DNA from: Streptomyces sp. Je 1-369
Lineage (GTDB): Bacteria > Actinomycetota > Actinomycetes > Streptomycetales > Streptomycetaceae
Length of the DNA stretch: 64,000 nucleotides
Direction of reading: 5' to 3'
Assembly: GCF_026810505.1 (NCBI RefSeq)
Contig: NZ_CP101750.1
Coordinates: forward strand, 6,133,501-6,197,500
In this document: positions 44,569 to 55,762 of the stretch, one piece after another
Layout: each line of letters starts with the position of its first letter
Numbering within the stretch: position 1 is the first letter of the stretch
The notes under the pieces: model-generated
What the model was told of the DNA's origin: nothing
The model's database searches: none
What the model saw: the letters and a program-made list of their open reading frames with translations, nothing else
Translations under genes and position numbers: made by a program

Positions 44569-44898
44569 CTACGCTTCCGTGACCTCTGCTTCGTAGAAGC
44601 AGAAGTGGTCCTTGATCCCGGCCACGGCGTCCTTCGGCTCCGGGTACGCCCACACCGTGTCCGCCGCCCCCGGCAGCGACCAATAGGAGGCCGTTCCCTT
44701 GAAGGGGCAGTACGTAGTGGTCTCCGACGGCGTCAGCAGGTCCGTGCGGACGTCCTCCGGGGGGAGGTAGTGACGGACGGGGTAGCCCGTCTCGCGCAGC
44801 AGCAGGGGGCGGCTGCTCTCCGCGACGACCTGCCCGTCGTGCACCACGCGCACGTGGTCCTTGCCCTGCTCGACGGTGATCCGGTGCCCGTTGGTCAT
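44569..44898 (-). CDS. DUF427 domain protein
   Basis: A 109-residue protein of the DUF427 family. It shows the typical VRVVHDGQVVAESSRPLLLRETG, YYLPPEDV-like (HYLPPEDV) and TYCPFKGTASYWS motif, ending in AWAYPEP-like WAYPEPKDAVAGIKDHFCFY. The fold is a small beta-barrel of unknown activity. GGAGGGCACGAC precedes ATG 44896-44898. It is convergent with the GlxA gene and divergent from the LOG gene. Confidence 0.92.
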   Translation of the reverse strand: MTNGHRITVEQGKDHVRVVHDGQVVAESSRPLLLRETGYPVRHYLPPEDVRTDLLTPSETTTYCPFKGTASYWSLPGAADTVWAYPEPKDAVAGIKDHFCFYEAEVTEA

Positions 44899-44960
44899 GT
44901 CGTGCCCTCCTCGACGAGTGCTCTGCGCGTGCCTTCAGGAACGGAACGTACCGTGGGCGC

Positions 44961-45506
44961 ATGAACATCTGCGTCTTCCTCTCCGCCGCCGACCTCGACG
45001 AGCGCTACACCCGCCCGGCTCGCGAATTCGCCGAACTGCTCGGCAAGGGCGGCCACACGCTGGTCTGGGGCGGCTCCGAGAGCGGTCTGATGAAGGTCGT
45101 GGCGGACGGCGTGGACGCCGCGGGAGGGCGGCTCGTGGGCGTCTCCGTGGACTTCCTCGCGGCCAAGGCCCGGCAGGTCGTCGAGCCGCACGAGATGGTG
45201 ACCGCGCGCGACCTCGCCGAGCGCAAGGCGCTGCTCCTGGAGAAGGCCGACGCGATCGTGATCATGGTGGGCGGTACCGGCACGCTCGACGAGGCCACCG
45301 AGATTCTGGAGCTGAAGAAGCACGGCAAGCACACCAAGCCGGTGGTCCTGCTCAACTCGGCGGGGTTCTACGACGGCCTCAAGGAGCAGTTCAAGCGCAT
45401 GGAGGACGAGGGATTCCTGCCCCTCCCGCTCACCGACCTCGTCTTTTTCGCCGAGGAGCCCGTCGGCGCGCTGGCCTACCTGGAGGAATCCGCAGGCACC
45501 CAGTGA
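44961..45506 (+). CDS. LOG family / TIGR00730-like Rossmann protein
   Basis: A 181-residue protein of the lysine decarboxylase-like (LOG) superfamily. Members include cytokinin riboside monophosphate phosphoribohydrolases. The phosphate-binding motif GGTGTLDEATEILELKK near 95-111 corresponds to PGGxGTxxE. The usual Pro is replaced by Val, and GGSESGLMKVVADGV matches the GGG-x-GLMG region only loosely, so the substrate may differ. TACCGT ends six bases before the ATG and no ribosome site is seen, so the mRNA may be leaderless. Confidence 0.82.
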   Translation: MNICVFLSAADLDERYTRPAREFAELLGKGGHTLVWGGSESGLMKVVADGVDAAGGRLVGVSVDFLAAKARQVVEPHEMVTARDLAERKALLLEKADAIVIMVGGTGTLDEATEILELKKHGKHTKPVVLLNSAGFYDGLKEQFKRMEDEGFLPLPLTDLVFFAEEPVGALAYLEESAGTQ

Positions 45507-45513
45507 TGCGAGC

Positions 45514-46212
45514 ATGGCGGGTATGGCAACACATGTGATCACCGGGGCCGGCTCCGGCATCGGCGCGGCCGTGGCCCGCCGCCTCCACACCCGCGGCGAC
45601 GACCTCGTCCTGCACGCGCGGGACGCGGGCCGCGCCAAAGAGCTCGCCGCCGAGTTCCCCGGCGCGAGCACCCTCGTCGGAGACCTCTCCGACCCCGACA
45701 AGCTGTCCTGGGCGTTCGGGCACCAGTCGCTGCCCGCGCGCGTGGACTCCCTGCTGCACATCGCGGGCGTCGTCGACCTCGGCCCGGTCGGCGAGCTCAC
45801 CCCCAAGGCGTGGCGTCACCAGCTCAACGTCAACCTCATCGCACCCGCCGAGCTGACCCGCCACTTCCTGCCCCAACTCCGGCTCGCCCAGGGCCACGTG
45901 GTCTTCGTCAACTCCGGCGCCGGCCTCAACGCCGGACCCGAATGGTCCGCGTACGCCGCCTCCAAGCACGGCCTGAAGGCGCTCGCCGACTCGCTGCGCC
46001 AGGAGGAGCACGGCAACGGCGTCCGCGTCACCTCCGTCTACCCCGGCCGCACGGCGAGCGCCATGCAGGTGAAGGTCCACCAGCAGGAGGGCAAGGAGTA
46101 CGACCCGTCCCGTTACATCGACCCCGAGTCGGTCGCCACGACGATCGTCATGGCCCTGGACCTGCCGCGCGACGCGGAGGTCAACGACCTGACGGTGCGG
46201 CCGGGACGATGA
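45514..46212 (+). CDS. Short-chain dehydrogenase/reductase
   Basis: A 232-residue classical-type SDR with the cofactor motif TGAGSGIG near residue 8-15, LLHIAGVVDLGPVGEL, the catalytic Tyr/Lys YAASKHGLKALA near 150, and Ser in VNSGAGLN. The enzyme should be NAD(P)-dependent; Arg after the second strand (HARDAGR) hints at NADPH. ATG 45514 and ATG 45523 are both possible starts. Its stop overlaps the next ATG (ATGA), so translation is coupled with the MetE-like protein. Confidence 0.9.
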   Translation: MAGMATHVITGAGSGIGAAVARRLHTRGDDLVLHARDAGRAKELAAEFPGASTLVGDLSDPDKLSWAFGHQSLPARVDSLLHIAGVVDLGPVGELTPKAWRHQLNVNLIAPAELTRHFLPQLRLAQGHVVFVNSGAGLNAGPEWSAYAASKHGLKALADSLRQEEHGNGVRVTSVYPGRTASAMQVKVHQQEGKEYDPSRYIDPESVATTIVMALDLPRDAEVNDLTVRPGR

Positions 46213-47222
46213 GCGACGCGTTCACCTGGGGCCCCGCCACCGGCGTCGGGTCCATGCCCGGCGGGGACGCCCGCGAGGCCGCGAAGACCGTCACCGGCAG
46301 CTTCGAGGGGCCCGAACAGGGCATGCCCTACCTCGCCGAGCTGCCCGCACGCGGCCCCGGCGCCGACATGATCGGCCGCACCGCGGGACTCCTCGTCGAC
46401 CTGTACGCGCGCGTGGAGCCCAGCGGCTGGCGCATCGGCGACCGCCCCGGGCGCGACACCCGGCGGGCCAGGGCCTGGCTCGGCGAGGACCTCGACGCCC
46501 TGGAGGAGTTCACCCAGGGGTACCAGGGCCCGCTGAAGGTCCAGGCCGTCGGCCCCTGGACCCTCGCCGCCGCCCTGGAGCTCAGGAACGGCCAGGCCGC
46601 GCTCTCCGACCCCGGCGCCTGCCGCGACCTCGCGGGATCCCTCGCCGAAGGTCTGCGCACGCACCTCGCGGACATCCGCCGCAGGGTGCCCGGCGCCCAC
46701 GTGATCCTCCAGCTCGACGAGCCCTCCCTGATCGCCGTGCTGCGCGGACAGATCAAGACCGCCAGCGAGTACCGCACCCACCGCGCCGTGGACCGGCAGC
46801 TCGTCGAGAGCACGCTGCGGGACGTCCTCGCCGTCCACGGCGACGGCGCGTCGGTCGTGCACTCCTGCGCGCCCGACGTACCGTTCGCGCTCCTGCGCCG
46901 CGCCGGGGCCGACGCGATCTCGTTCGACTTCGATCTGCTCACCGAGCGTGACGACGAGGCGATCGGTGAGGCGGTCGAGGGCGGCACGCGGCTCTTCGCC
47001 GGTGTCGTGCCGGGCGTGGACGGCCGATTGTCAGACCCTGCCGGTAGCGTCATGGGTGTCAGGACGTTGTGGCGCAGGCTGGGGCTGAATCCGGGATCAC
47101 TCGCGGAGTCGGTCGTGGTCACTCCGTCGTGCGGGCTCGCGGGCGCATCACCCGTGTATGCGCGTGCGGTGCTCGCCCACTGCGCCAGAGCGGCGAGATC
47201 GCTCGCAGACAACCCTGAGTAA
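46209..47222 (+). CDS. MetE-like (cobalamin-independent methionine synthase C-domain) protein
   Basis: A 337-residue TIM-barrel of the MetE/UROD superfamily. It resembles only the C-terminal catalytic half of MetE. The likely zinc ligands are present: His and Cys in VVHSCAPDVPF near 218, and Cys in VTPSCGLAGASP near 300. The N-terminus GVGSMPG is the usual opening of the short archaeal/actinobacterial members. These half-length proteins transfer methyl groups to an unknown thiol and are not proven methionine synthases. Its stop is 31 bases before ligA, so it may be co-transcribed. Confidence 0.85.
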   Translation: MSDAFTWGPATGVGSMPGGDAREAAKTVTGSFEGPEQGMPYLAELPARGPGADMIGRTAGLLVDLYARVEPSGWRIGDRPGRDTRRARAWLGEDLDALEEFTQGYQGPLKVQAVGPWTLAAALELRNGQAALSDPGACRDLAGSLAEGLRTHLADIRRRVPGAHVILQLDEPSLIAVLRGQIKTASEYRTHRAVDRQLVESTLRDVLAVHGDGASVVHSCAPDVPFALLRRAGADAISFDFDLLTERDDEAIGEAVEGGTRLFAGVVPGVDGRLSDPAGSVMGVRTLWRRLGLNPGSLAESVVVTPSCGLAGASPVYARAVLAHCARAARSLADNPE

Positions 47223-47232
47223 TTGGGTATGA

Positions 47233-49437
<2,205 letters not shown>

Positions 49438-49445
49438 CGGTTGAA

Positions 49446-49485
49446 GGCCACCCGTTCGGCGCATACCAGAGGCATACGGGTGGCC
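49446..49485 (+). terminator. Terminator after ligA
   Basis: Perfect 10-bp inverted repeat GGCCACCCGT/ACGGGTGGCC with a 20-base loop, nine bases past the ligA stop. Confidence 0.7.
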
Positions 49486-49540
49486 GGGTCGCATTCGGGC
49501 AACCGTAGTCGACCGCTGCCCGTGGAAGCCTTCTGCGGCC

Positions 49541-49751
49541 TACTGTTGAGGTGTGCGCCTGCCGTGCCCCGCTGCGAACGGGGTATCACCTGCTCATCAA
49601 GAGCGTGGAAGGGGGCATCCCCTGCTCGGCGCGAGTGCGGGAGAACCACATCTCCTTGCTCGAACGGAGTGCGGGGACGGATTCAGGGGCGCGGCCGCAT
49701 CAGGGCCGAGTCCGCATGGCGTGGGCACCGCCGGCTGTGAGAGGGACGGGA
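49541..49751 (+). promoter_or_regulatory. Promoter and long structured leader of the GGDEF-EAL gene
   Basis: TACTGT at 49541-49546 is a good -10 box, placing the transcript start near 49553 and leaving about 200 untranslated bases. The leader holds hairpins CCCCG/CGGGG (49567-49583) and AGGGG/CCCCT (49610-49623). No known riboswitch class is matched in full. The rest of the 49438-49751 spacer holds only the ligA terminator. Confidence 0.45.
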
Positions 49752-52091
49752 ATGGAACCGACCGAGAGCGCCGCCCCGGACTCACGGCTGCGCGCGCGCC
49801 GGTGGCGCGCGCCGGCCTGGCTGCGCGGCCGCCGGACCGCGACGCACACCGACTCGGGCAGCATGCCGCAGCCCGCCCCCGCCCCCGGCTCCGGACCCTG
49901 CGCGCTGAGCACCGCCGTCGAACCACGCGAACGGGCCTGGACCGCCGCACCGAGCCACGGCACCGACAGCACCGCGACCCTCACAGGACAGGGCGCCCCG
50001 GCCGTGCAGGACATGCAGGACACCCGTGACCCCTGGCCGCTGCTGCCCCTCCTGACCGTCGCCGCGGCCGCCGTGCTCCTCGGCACCGGCTTCTTCCAGG
50101 CCTTCACGGGCCGCCACGCCCTGTTCCCCACCGGCGCCGCGGGCTGGTCCCTCGCCGTCCTCACCGGCCTCATCGTCGGCCACCTCGTCGCACTCGGCCG
50201 CGACCGGTGGTGGGGCGGCACGGGCTCCGGCGGCGCCCTCACCGTCGCCGTCCTCCTCCTCTACGGCTGGGTCCCCGCCGGCATGGTCAGCCTCACCGTC
50301 GTCGTCCTCGTCGGCGTCGCGCGCAGGCACCGCTGGCGCCAGGGACTGCTGCACGGCGCGGTGGACATCCTCGGCATCGGCGCGGGCGCACTCACCCTGG
50401 CCGCGTTCGGCACCGCACCCAGCGCCGAATCGCCCTGGCTCCCCGAGACCTGGGACCTCTACACCGCACCCCAAGTGGCCCTGGTCGCCGTCGCGTACCT
50501 CGTCGTCACCCGCGTCCTGCTCTGGTACGTCCACGCGCCCCGCACCGAAGCCCTGCCCACCGTCACCCGCACCGCCCTCGTCCGGCAGGGCCTCCTCGGC
50601 ATCGCGCTGCTCGGCATCGCCCCGCTGATCTGCGTCGTCGCGATCTCCCTGCCGATCCTGCTGCCCCTCTTCGCGATCCCGCTCGTCGCCCTGGACTCCA
50701 CCCTGTGGATCGCCCGCGCCCGTGCCGAGGAGCAGCTCCGCGACCCCCTCACCGGCCTGCCCAACCGGCAGTGGCTCCTCGAACGGACCTGGACCGCCCT
50801 CGACGACGCGGAGCGGATCGGCGCGCGGTCCGCGTTAATGCTCATCGACATGGACCGCTTCCGGTCGGTCAACGACACCCTCGGGCACCTCGCCGGTGAC
50901 CGGCTGCTCCTCCAGATCGCGGACCGGCTGCGCCTCGCGCTGCCCCGCGGCGCGGAAGCGGCGCGCCTCGGCGGCGACGAGTTCGCCGTCCTGCTGCCGG
51001 TCGCCGACTCCACGACGTCGGCCACGCGCGTGGCCCGCCAGCTCGTCGCCGCGCTCGGTTCCCCGCTCGACCTCGACGGCCTCACCCTCGTCCTGGAGGC
51101 CAGCGCGGGCCTCGCCGTCTTCCCCGACCACGCACTCGACGCGGAAGGCCTGCTCAGGCGCGCGGACGTCGCGATGTACCAGGCCAAGCGGGACCGTACG
51201 GGTGTCGAGGTCTACGAATCCAAGCGCGACTCCAACACCCCCGACCGGCTCGGCCTCCTCGGCGACCTGCGCCGCGCCCTCGACGCGGGCGACGTCGAGC
51301 TGCACTACCAGCCGAAGGTCCAGTTCGACGGACAGGTCGCGGGCCTGGAGGCGCTGGTGCGCTGGGTGCACCCCGAACGGGGGAAGGTGCCGCCCGATGA
51401 GTTCATCGCCATCGCCGAGTCGTCCGGCCTCATGCCGCACCTCACCGAGTACGTCCTGGAGACCGCACTCGGCCAGGTCGCGAAGTGGCAGGCGCAGGGC
51501 CTGAAGGTGCCCGTCGCCGTCAACGTCTCCCCGCGCGACGTCCACACGCCGGGCTTCGCCGGAGCGGTCGCCGCGCGCCTCGCCCGTCACGGGGTCCCCG
51601 CGGGAGCCCTGCAGCTGGAGATAACCGAGCACGTCCTCCTCGAAGACCCGCAGCGCGCCGCGGACACCCTCGCGGGGCTCACCGGCCACGGCGTCAAGAT
51701 GTCCCTCGACGACTTCGGCACGGGGTACTCCTCCCTGGTCCACCTGCGCCGCCTCCCGGTCAGCGAGCTGAAGATCGACCGCTCTTTCGTGGCCCGCCTC
51801 GCCGTCGACAACGAGGACGCCGAGATCGTCCGCTGCACCGTCGACCTCGCCCATTCGCTCGGACTGCTCGTCGTCGCCGAGGGCGTCGAGGACGACGAGA
51901 CGTGGGAGCGGCTGCGGGACCTCGGATGCGACGCGGTCCAGGGCTGGCTCGTCGCGGCCGCCATGCCGGCCGACGAGACGACGGCATGGCTCCGCGCCCG
52001 CGGCTCCCGGGGCTGGCGCCGACCGGCGGACGTAGCAGCGGAAGCGGCGAACGCCGCCGCGGAACAGTCCCCGGGGCACGTGGTGCAGTAG
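49752..52091 (+). CDS. Membrane-bound GGDEF-EAL cyclic di-GMP enzyme (RmdB-like)
   Basis: A 779-residue protein with a disordered N-terminus (1-90), a block of seven or eight membrane helices (about 95-325), then a GGDEF domain with intact GGDEF at 407-411 and an EAL domain with Glu533-Ala-Leu, DDFGTGYSSL and AEGVEDDE. Both cyclase and phosphodiesterase signatures are complete. Its place between ligA and gatC matches, from memory, S. coelicolor RmdB (SCO5495), a c-di-GMP phosphodiesterase affecting development. Leu362 is encoded by TTA (50835-50837), a codon read only by the bldA tRNA in Streptomyces. ATG 49752 follows AGGGA; an earlier in-frame GTG at 49551 lacks support. Confidence 0.93.
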   Translation: MEPTESAAPDSRLRARRWRAPAWLRGRRTATHTDSGSMPQPAPAPGSGPCALSTAVEPRERAWTAAPSHGTDSTATLTGQGAPAVQDMQDTRDPWPLLPLLTVAAAAVLLGTGFFQAFTGRHALFPTGAAGWSLAVLTGLIVGHLVALGRDRWWGGTGSGGALTVAVLLLYGWVPAGMVSLTVVVLVGVARRHRWRQGLLHGAVDILGIGAGALTLAAFGTAPSAESPWLPETWDLYTAPQVALVAVAYLVVTRVLLWYVHAPRTEALPTVTRTALVRQGLLGIALLGIAPLICVVAISLPILLPLFAIPLVALDSTLWIARARAEEQLRDPLTGLPNRQWLLERTWTALDDAERIGARSALMLIDMDRFRSVNDTLGHLAGDRLLLQIADRLRLALPRGAEAARLGGDEFAVLLPVADSTTSATRVARQLVAALGSPLDLDGLTLVLEASAGLAVFPDHALDAEGLLRRADVAMYQAKRDRTGVEVYESKRDSNTPDRLGLLGDLRRALDAGDVELHYQPKVQFDGQVAGLEALVRWVHPERGKVPPDEFIAIAESSGLMPHLTEYVLETALGQVAKWQAQGLKVPVAVNVSPRDVHTPGFAGAVAARLARHGVPAGALQLEITEHVLLEDPQRAADTLAGLTGHGVKMSLDDFGTGYSSLVHLRRLPVSELKIDRSFVARLAVDNEDAEIVRCTVDLAHSLGLLVVAEGVEDDETWERLRDLGCDAVQGWLVAAAMPADETTAWLRARGSRGWRRPADVAAEAANAAAEQSPGHVVQ

Positions 52092-52129
52092 CCCGCGCGG
52101 GCGCCCCGGAGCCGCGGGGAGGAAACCGT

Positions 52130-52160
52130 TTCACGGGCACGGGTCGGTGACCCATAGGAT
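52130..52160 (+). promoter_or_regulatory. Promoter of the gat operon
   Basis: TTCACG (52130-52135) and TAGGAT (52155-52160), spaced 19, precede gatC by 40 bases. A GGGTC/GACCC mini-hairpin (52141-52153) lies between them. Confidence 0.45.
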
Positions 52161-52199
52161 TGGGCCACAACCCACACACTCACCCCTGAGGATCGCCGC

Positions 52200-52496
52200 A
52201 TGCCTGGCATTACGCGCGAGGAGGTCGCCCACCTCGCCCGCCTTGCACGTCTGGAGCTGAAGGCCGAGGAGCTCGACCACTTCGCCGGACAGCTCGACGA
52301 CATCATCGGCGCGGTAGCCCGCGTCTCGGAAGTCGCCGACCAAGACGTACCGCCGACCTCGCACCCGCTGCCGCTGACGAACGTCATGCGCGCGGACGAG
52401 GTCCGCCCGTCGCTCACCCCCGAGCAGGCGCTCTCGGGCGCCCCCGCCCAGGAGCAGCGGCGTTTCAAGGTGCCGCAGATCCTGGGGGAGGACTGA
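52200..52496 (+). CDS. gatC: Asp-tRNA(Asn)/Glu-tRNA(Gln) amidotransferase subunit C
   Basis: A 98-residue belt subunit that holds GatA and GatB together. It begins with the GatC helix [21 protein letters not shown] and ends in the conserved RVPQIL-like [16 protein letters not shown] precedes the ATG. It is the first gene of gatC-gatA-(small membrane protein)-gatB, the complex that converts misacylated Glu-tRNA(Gln) (and Asp-tRNA(Asn)) to the amide forms. Confidence 0.96.
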   Translation: MPGITREEVAHLARLARLELKAEELDHFAGQLDDIIGAVARVSEVADQDVPPTSHPLPLTNVMRADEVRPSLTPEQALSGAPAQEQRRFKVPQILGED

Positions 52497-52501
52497 AAGC
52501 C

Positions 52502-53995
52502 ATGACGGACATCATCAAGCTCACCGCAGCAGAGATCGCGTCGAGGATCGCCTCCGGCGAGCTCACCGCGGTCGAGGTCACCGAGGCCCACCTGGCCCGC
52601 ATCGACGCCGTCGACGAGAAGGTGCACGCCTTCCTGCACGTCGACCGCGAGGGCGCCCTCGCGCAGGCCCGCGCCGTCGACGAGAAGCGCGCCCGGGGCG
52701 AGAAGCTCGGCCCGCTGGCCGGCGTCCCCGTCGCGCTCAAGGACATCTTCACCACCGAGGGCATCCCGACCACGGTCGGCTCGAAGATCCTCGAGGGCTG
52801 GATCCCGCCGTACGACGCGACGGTCACCAAGCGCCTGAAGGCCGCCGACGTCGTCATCCTCGGCAAGACCAACATGGACGAGTTCGCCATGGGGTCCTCC
52901 ACGGAGAACAGCGCGTACGGCCCCACCGGCAACCCCTGGGACCTCACCCGCATCCCCGGCGGCTCCGGCGGCGGCTCCTCCGCGGCCCTCGCCTCGTACG
53001 AGAGCCCCCTCGCCCTCGGCACGGACACCGGCGGCTCGATCCGCCAGCCCGCGGCCGTCACCGGCACGGTCGGCGTCAAGCCGACGTACGGCGGCGTGTC
53101 CCGCTACGGCATGGTCGCGTTCAGCTCCAGCCTCGACCAGGGCGGGCCCTGCGCCCGCACCGTCCTCGACGCCGCGCTGCTGCACGAGGTCATCGCGGGC
53201 CACGACGAGCTCGACTCGACGTCCATCGACGCCCCGGTCCCGCCGGTCGTCGAGGCCGCCCGCAACGGCTCCGTCCAGGGCATGCGTGTCGGCGTCGTCA
53301 AGCAGTTCCGCGGCGAGGGCTACCAGGCCGGTGTCGTGCAGCGCTTCGACGAGTCGGTGGAGCTGCTCAAGCAGCTCGGCGCCGAGATCGTCGAGCTGGA
53401 CTGCCCGACGTTCGACCTGGCGCTCTCCGCGTACTACCTGATCGCGCCCTCCGAGTGCTCCTCGAACCTCGCCCGCTTCGACGCCATGCGCTACGGCCTG
53501 CGCGTCGGCGACGACGGCACGCGGTCCGCAGAGGACGTCACCGCCCTGACCCGCGAGGCCGGCTTCGGCGACGAGGTCAAGCGTCGCGTCATCCTCGGTA
53601 CGTACGCGCTCAGCTCCGGCTACTACGACGCGTACTACGGCAGCGCCCAGAAGGTCCGCACGCTCATCACCCGCGAGTTCGAAGCGGCGTTCGAGCAGGT
53701 CGACGTGATCGTCTCCCCGACGACGCCGACCACCGCGTTCCCGATCGGCGAGCGCGCCGACGACCCGATGGCGATGTACCTCGCCGACCTGTGCACCATC
53801 CCGACCAACCTGGCGGGCAACGCCGCCATGTCGCTGCCCTGCGGCCTCGCGCCGGAGGACGGCCTGCCCGTCGGACTGCAGATCATCGCCCCCGCCATGA
53901 AGGACGACCGGCTGTACAAGGTCGGCGCTGCCGTCGAGGCCGCCTTCGTGGAAAAGTGGGGTCACCCGCTGCTTGAGGAGGCACCGTCGCTGTGA
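52502..53995 (+). CDS. gatA: Asp-tRNA(Asn)/Glu-tRNA(Gln) amidotransferase subunit A
   Basis: A 497-residue glutaminase subunit of the amidase-signature family. The catalytic Lys is in [12 protein letters not shown] near 81, and the Ser-cis-Ser region is [16 protein letters not shown] near 155-170 and [12 protein letters not shown]. It frees ammonia from glutamine and passes it to GatB. GGGGGAGGA lies nine bases upstream of ATG 52502. The last codons overlap the next gene (GTGA). Confidence 0.97.
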   Translation: MTDIIKLTAAEIASRIASGELTAVEVTEAHLARIDAVDEKVHAFLHVDREGALAQARAVDEKRARGEKLGPLAGVPVALKDIFTTEGIPTTVGSKILEGWIPPYDATVTKRLKAADVVILGKTNMDEFAMGSSTENSAYGPTGNPWDLTRIPGGSGGGSSAALASYESPLALGTDTGGSIRQPAAVTGTVGVKPTYGGVSRYGMVAFSSSLDQGGPCARTVLDAALLHEVIAGHDELDSTSIDAPVPPVVEAARNGSVQGMRVGVVKQFRGEGYQAGVVQRFDESVELLKQLGAEIVELDCPTFDLALSAYYLIAPSECSSNLARFDAMRYGLRVGDDGTRSAEDVTALTREAGFGDEVKRRVILGTYALSSGYYDAYYGSAQKVRTLITREFEAAFEQVDVIVSPTTPTTAFPIGERADDPMAMYLADLCTIPTNLAGNAAMSLPCGLAPEDGLPVGLQIIAPAMKDDRLYKVGAAVEAAFVEKWGHPLLEEAPSL

Positions 53996-54231
53996 GTGCA
54001 CTGAACAAGGCCAAGGGCTTCAAGAAGTCCAAGACCGGCACGTACCTGTCGATCGGCACCACCGCGTTCGGCGCGGTCAGCGTGCTCAAGCAGGCCAGGA
54101 TGGCCCGCTCGGACCACGACACGCTCCGTCTCGTGGACGCCGTCGTCTCCGCTGCCGCCATCGTCACCGGCGTCGCGCTGCTCGTACGCGAGCTCAAGCG
54201 CCTCGGCGACGACGACGTCCTGCTGGGCTGA
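53992..54231 (+). CDS. Small membrane protein within the gat operon
   Basis: A 79-residue basic protein with one clear membrane segment ([22 protein letters not shown], residues 48-69) and a weaker hydrophobic stretch at 20-35. GTG 53992 overlaps the gatA stop (GTGA), so it is translated by coupling, and gatB starts 17 bases after it. No family name is recognised, but a gene of this kind lies here in other Streptomyces as I recall. Its link to tRNA amidation, if any, is unknown. Confidence 0.85.
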   Translation: MSALNKAKGFKKSKTGTYLSIGTTAFGAVSVLKQARMARSDHDTLRLVDAVVSAAAIVTGVALLVRELKRLGDDDVLLG

Positions 54232-54247
54232 GAGGGAAAGTTTCACC

Positions 54248-55762
54248 GTGACTGTCACTTCTGACCTGGTGTCGTACGAGGAAGCCCTCGCGACGTACGA
54301 CCCCGTCATGGGCCTCGAGGTCCATGTCGAGCTCGGCACCAAGACCAAGATGTTCTGCGGCTGCTCGACCGCGCTCAAGCAGGACGCGAACAGCCAGACC
54401 TGCCCCACCTGTCTCGGCCTGCCCGGCGCCCTGCCGGTCGTCAACGAGATCGGTGTCGAGTCCGCGATCAAGATCGGCCTCGCGCTGAACTGCGAGATCG
54501 CCGACTGGTGCCGCTTCGCCCGGAAGAACTACTTCTATCCGGACATGCCGAAGAACTTCCAGACCTCCCAGTACGACGAGCCGATCGCCTTCAACGGCTA
54601 TCTGGACGTCCAGCTGGGGGACGGCGAAGTCTTCCGCGTCCAGATCGAGCGCGCCCACATGGAGGAGGACACCGGCAAGTCCACGCACGTCGGTGGCGCT
54701 ACGGGCCGTATCCACGGCGCCTCGCACTCCCTCCTTGACTACAACCGCGCCGGTATCCCGCTCATCGAGATCGTCACCAAGCCGATCGAGGGCGCGGGCG
54801 AGCGTGCCCCCGAGGTCGCCAAGGCGTACGTCGCCGAGCTGCGCGAGCTCATCAAGGCGCTCGACGTCTCCGAGGCCCGGATGGACAAGGGCCAGATGCG
54901 TTGCGACGTGAACCTCTCGCTGCGCCCCAAGGGGCAGCAGGAGTTCGGCACGCGCAGTGAGACGAAGAACGTCAACTCGCTGCGCTCCGTGGAGCGCGCG
55001 GCGCGCTTCGAGATCCAGCGCCACGCGGCGGTCCTGAACTCCGGCGGCACGATCGTGCAGGAGACCCGTCACTTCCACGAGGAGGACGGCTCCACCACCG
55101 CCGGGCGCATCAAGGACAACGCCGAGGACTACCGGTACTTCCCGGAGCCCGACCTCGTCCCCGTCGCCCCGGCCCGCGAGTGGGTCGAGAAGCTGCGGGC
55201 CGGTCTGCCCGAGATGCCGCGCGTGCGCCGCAACCGCCTCCGCGAGGAGTGGGGCATCAGCGAGCACGACATGCAGTCGATCCTCAACGCGGGTGCGGTC
55301 GAGCCGATCGTCGCCACCATCGAGGCGGGCGCCGACGCGGCGTCGGCCCGCAAGTGGTGGATGGGCGAGCTGGCCCGTAACGCCAACGAGTCGGGTGTCG
55401 CCCTTGAGGAGCTCCCGATCACTCCGGCGCACGTCGCCCGGGTGACCGCGCTCGTCTCCGCGGGTGACCTGAACGACAAGCTGGCCCGCCAGGTCATCGA
55501 GGGTGTCCTGAAGGGCGAGGGCACGCCGGACGAGGTCGTCGAGAAGCGCGGCCTGAAGGTCGTCTCGGACGAGGGCGCCCTGACGGCCGCCGTCGACGAG
55601 GCCATCGCCGGCAACCCCGGCGTCGCGGACAAGATCCGCGGCGGCAAGGTCGCGGCCGCCGGCGCGCTGGTCGGCGCGGTCATGAAGGCCACTCGTGGCC
55701 AGGCCGACGCGGCCCGCGTCAAGGAGCTGATCCTGGAGAAGCTGGGCGTCAGCGAGGGCTGA
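54248..55762 (+). CDS. gatB: Asp-tRNA(Asn)/Glu-tRNA(Gln) amidotransferase subunit B
   Basis: A 504-residue kinase-like subunit that phosphorylates the misacylated aminoacyl-tRNA and amidates it. It has the N-terminal cradle ([38 protein letters not shown]), the magnesium and zinc region ([23 protein letters not shown]), [13 protein letters not shown] and a C-terminal YqeY-like tail domain. Length and motifs are normal. GTG 54248 follows AGGGAAAG. Its 3' end overlaps the convergent SMI1/KNR4 gene by 14 bases. Confidence 0.97.
   Translation: MTVTSDLVSYEEALATYDPVMGLEVHVELGTKTKMFCGCSTALKQDANSQTCPTCLGLPGALPVVNEIGVESAIKIGLALNCEIADWCRFARKNYFYPDMPKNFQTSQYDEPIAFNGYLDVQLGDGEVFRVQIERAHMEEDTGKSTHVGGATGRIHGASHSLLDYNRAGIPLIEIVTKPIEGAGERAPEVAKAYVAELRELIKALDVSEARMDKGQMRCDVNLSLRPKGQQEFGTRSETKNVNSLRSVERAARFEIQRHAAVLNSGGTIVQETRHFHEEDGSTTAGRIKDNAEDYRYFPEPDLVPVAPAREWVEKLRAGLPEMPRVRRNRLREEWGISEHDMQSILNAGAVEPIVATIEAGADAASARKWWMGELARNANESGVALEELPITPAHVARVTALVSAGDLNDKLARQVIEGVLKGEGTPDEVVEKRGLKVVSDEGALTAAVDEAIAGNPGVADKIRGGKVAAAGALVGAVMKATRGQADAARVKELILEKLGVSEG

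Noticed and set aside
49590..49640. S-box (SAM-I) riboswitch before the GGDEF-EAL gene
   Set aside because: Only the opening ATCAAGAG-like motif is present; the conserved GATGAAACC and GCAACC parts are absent.
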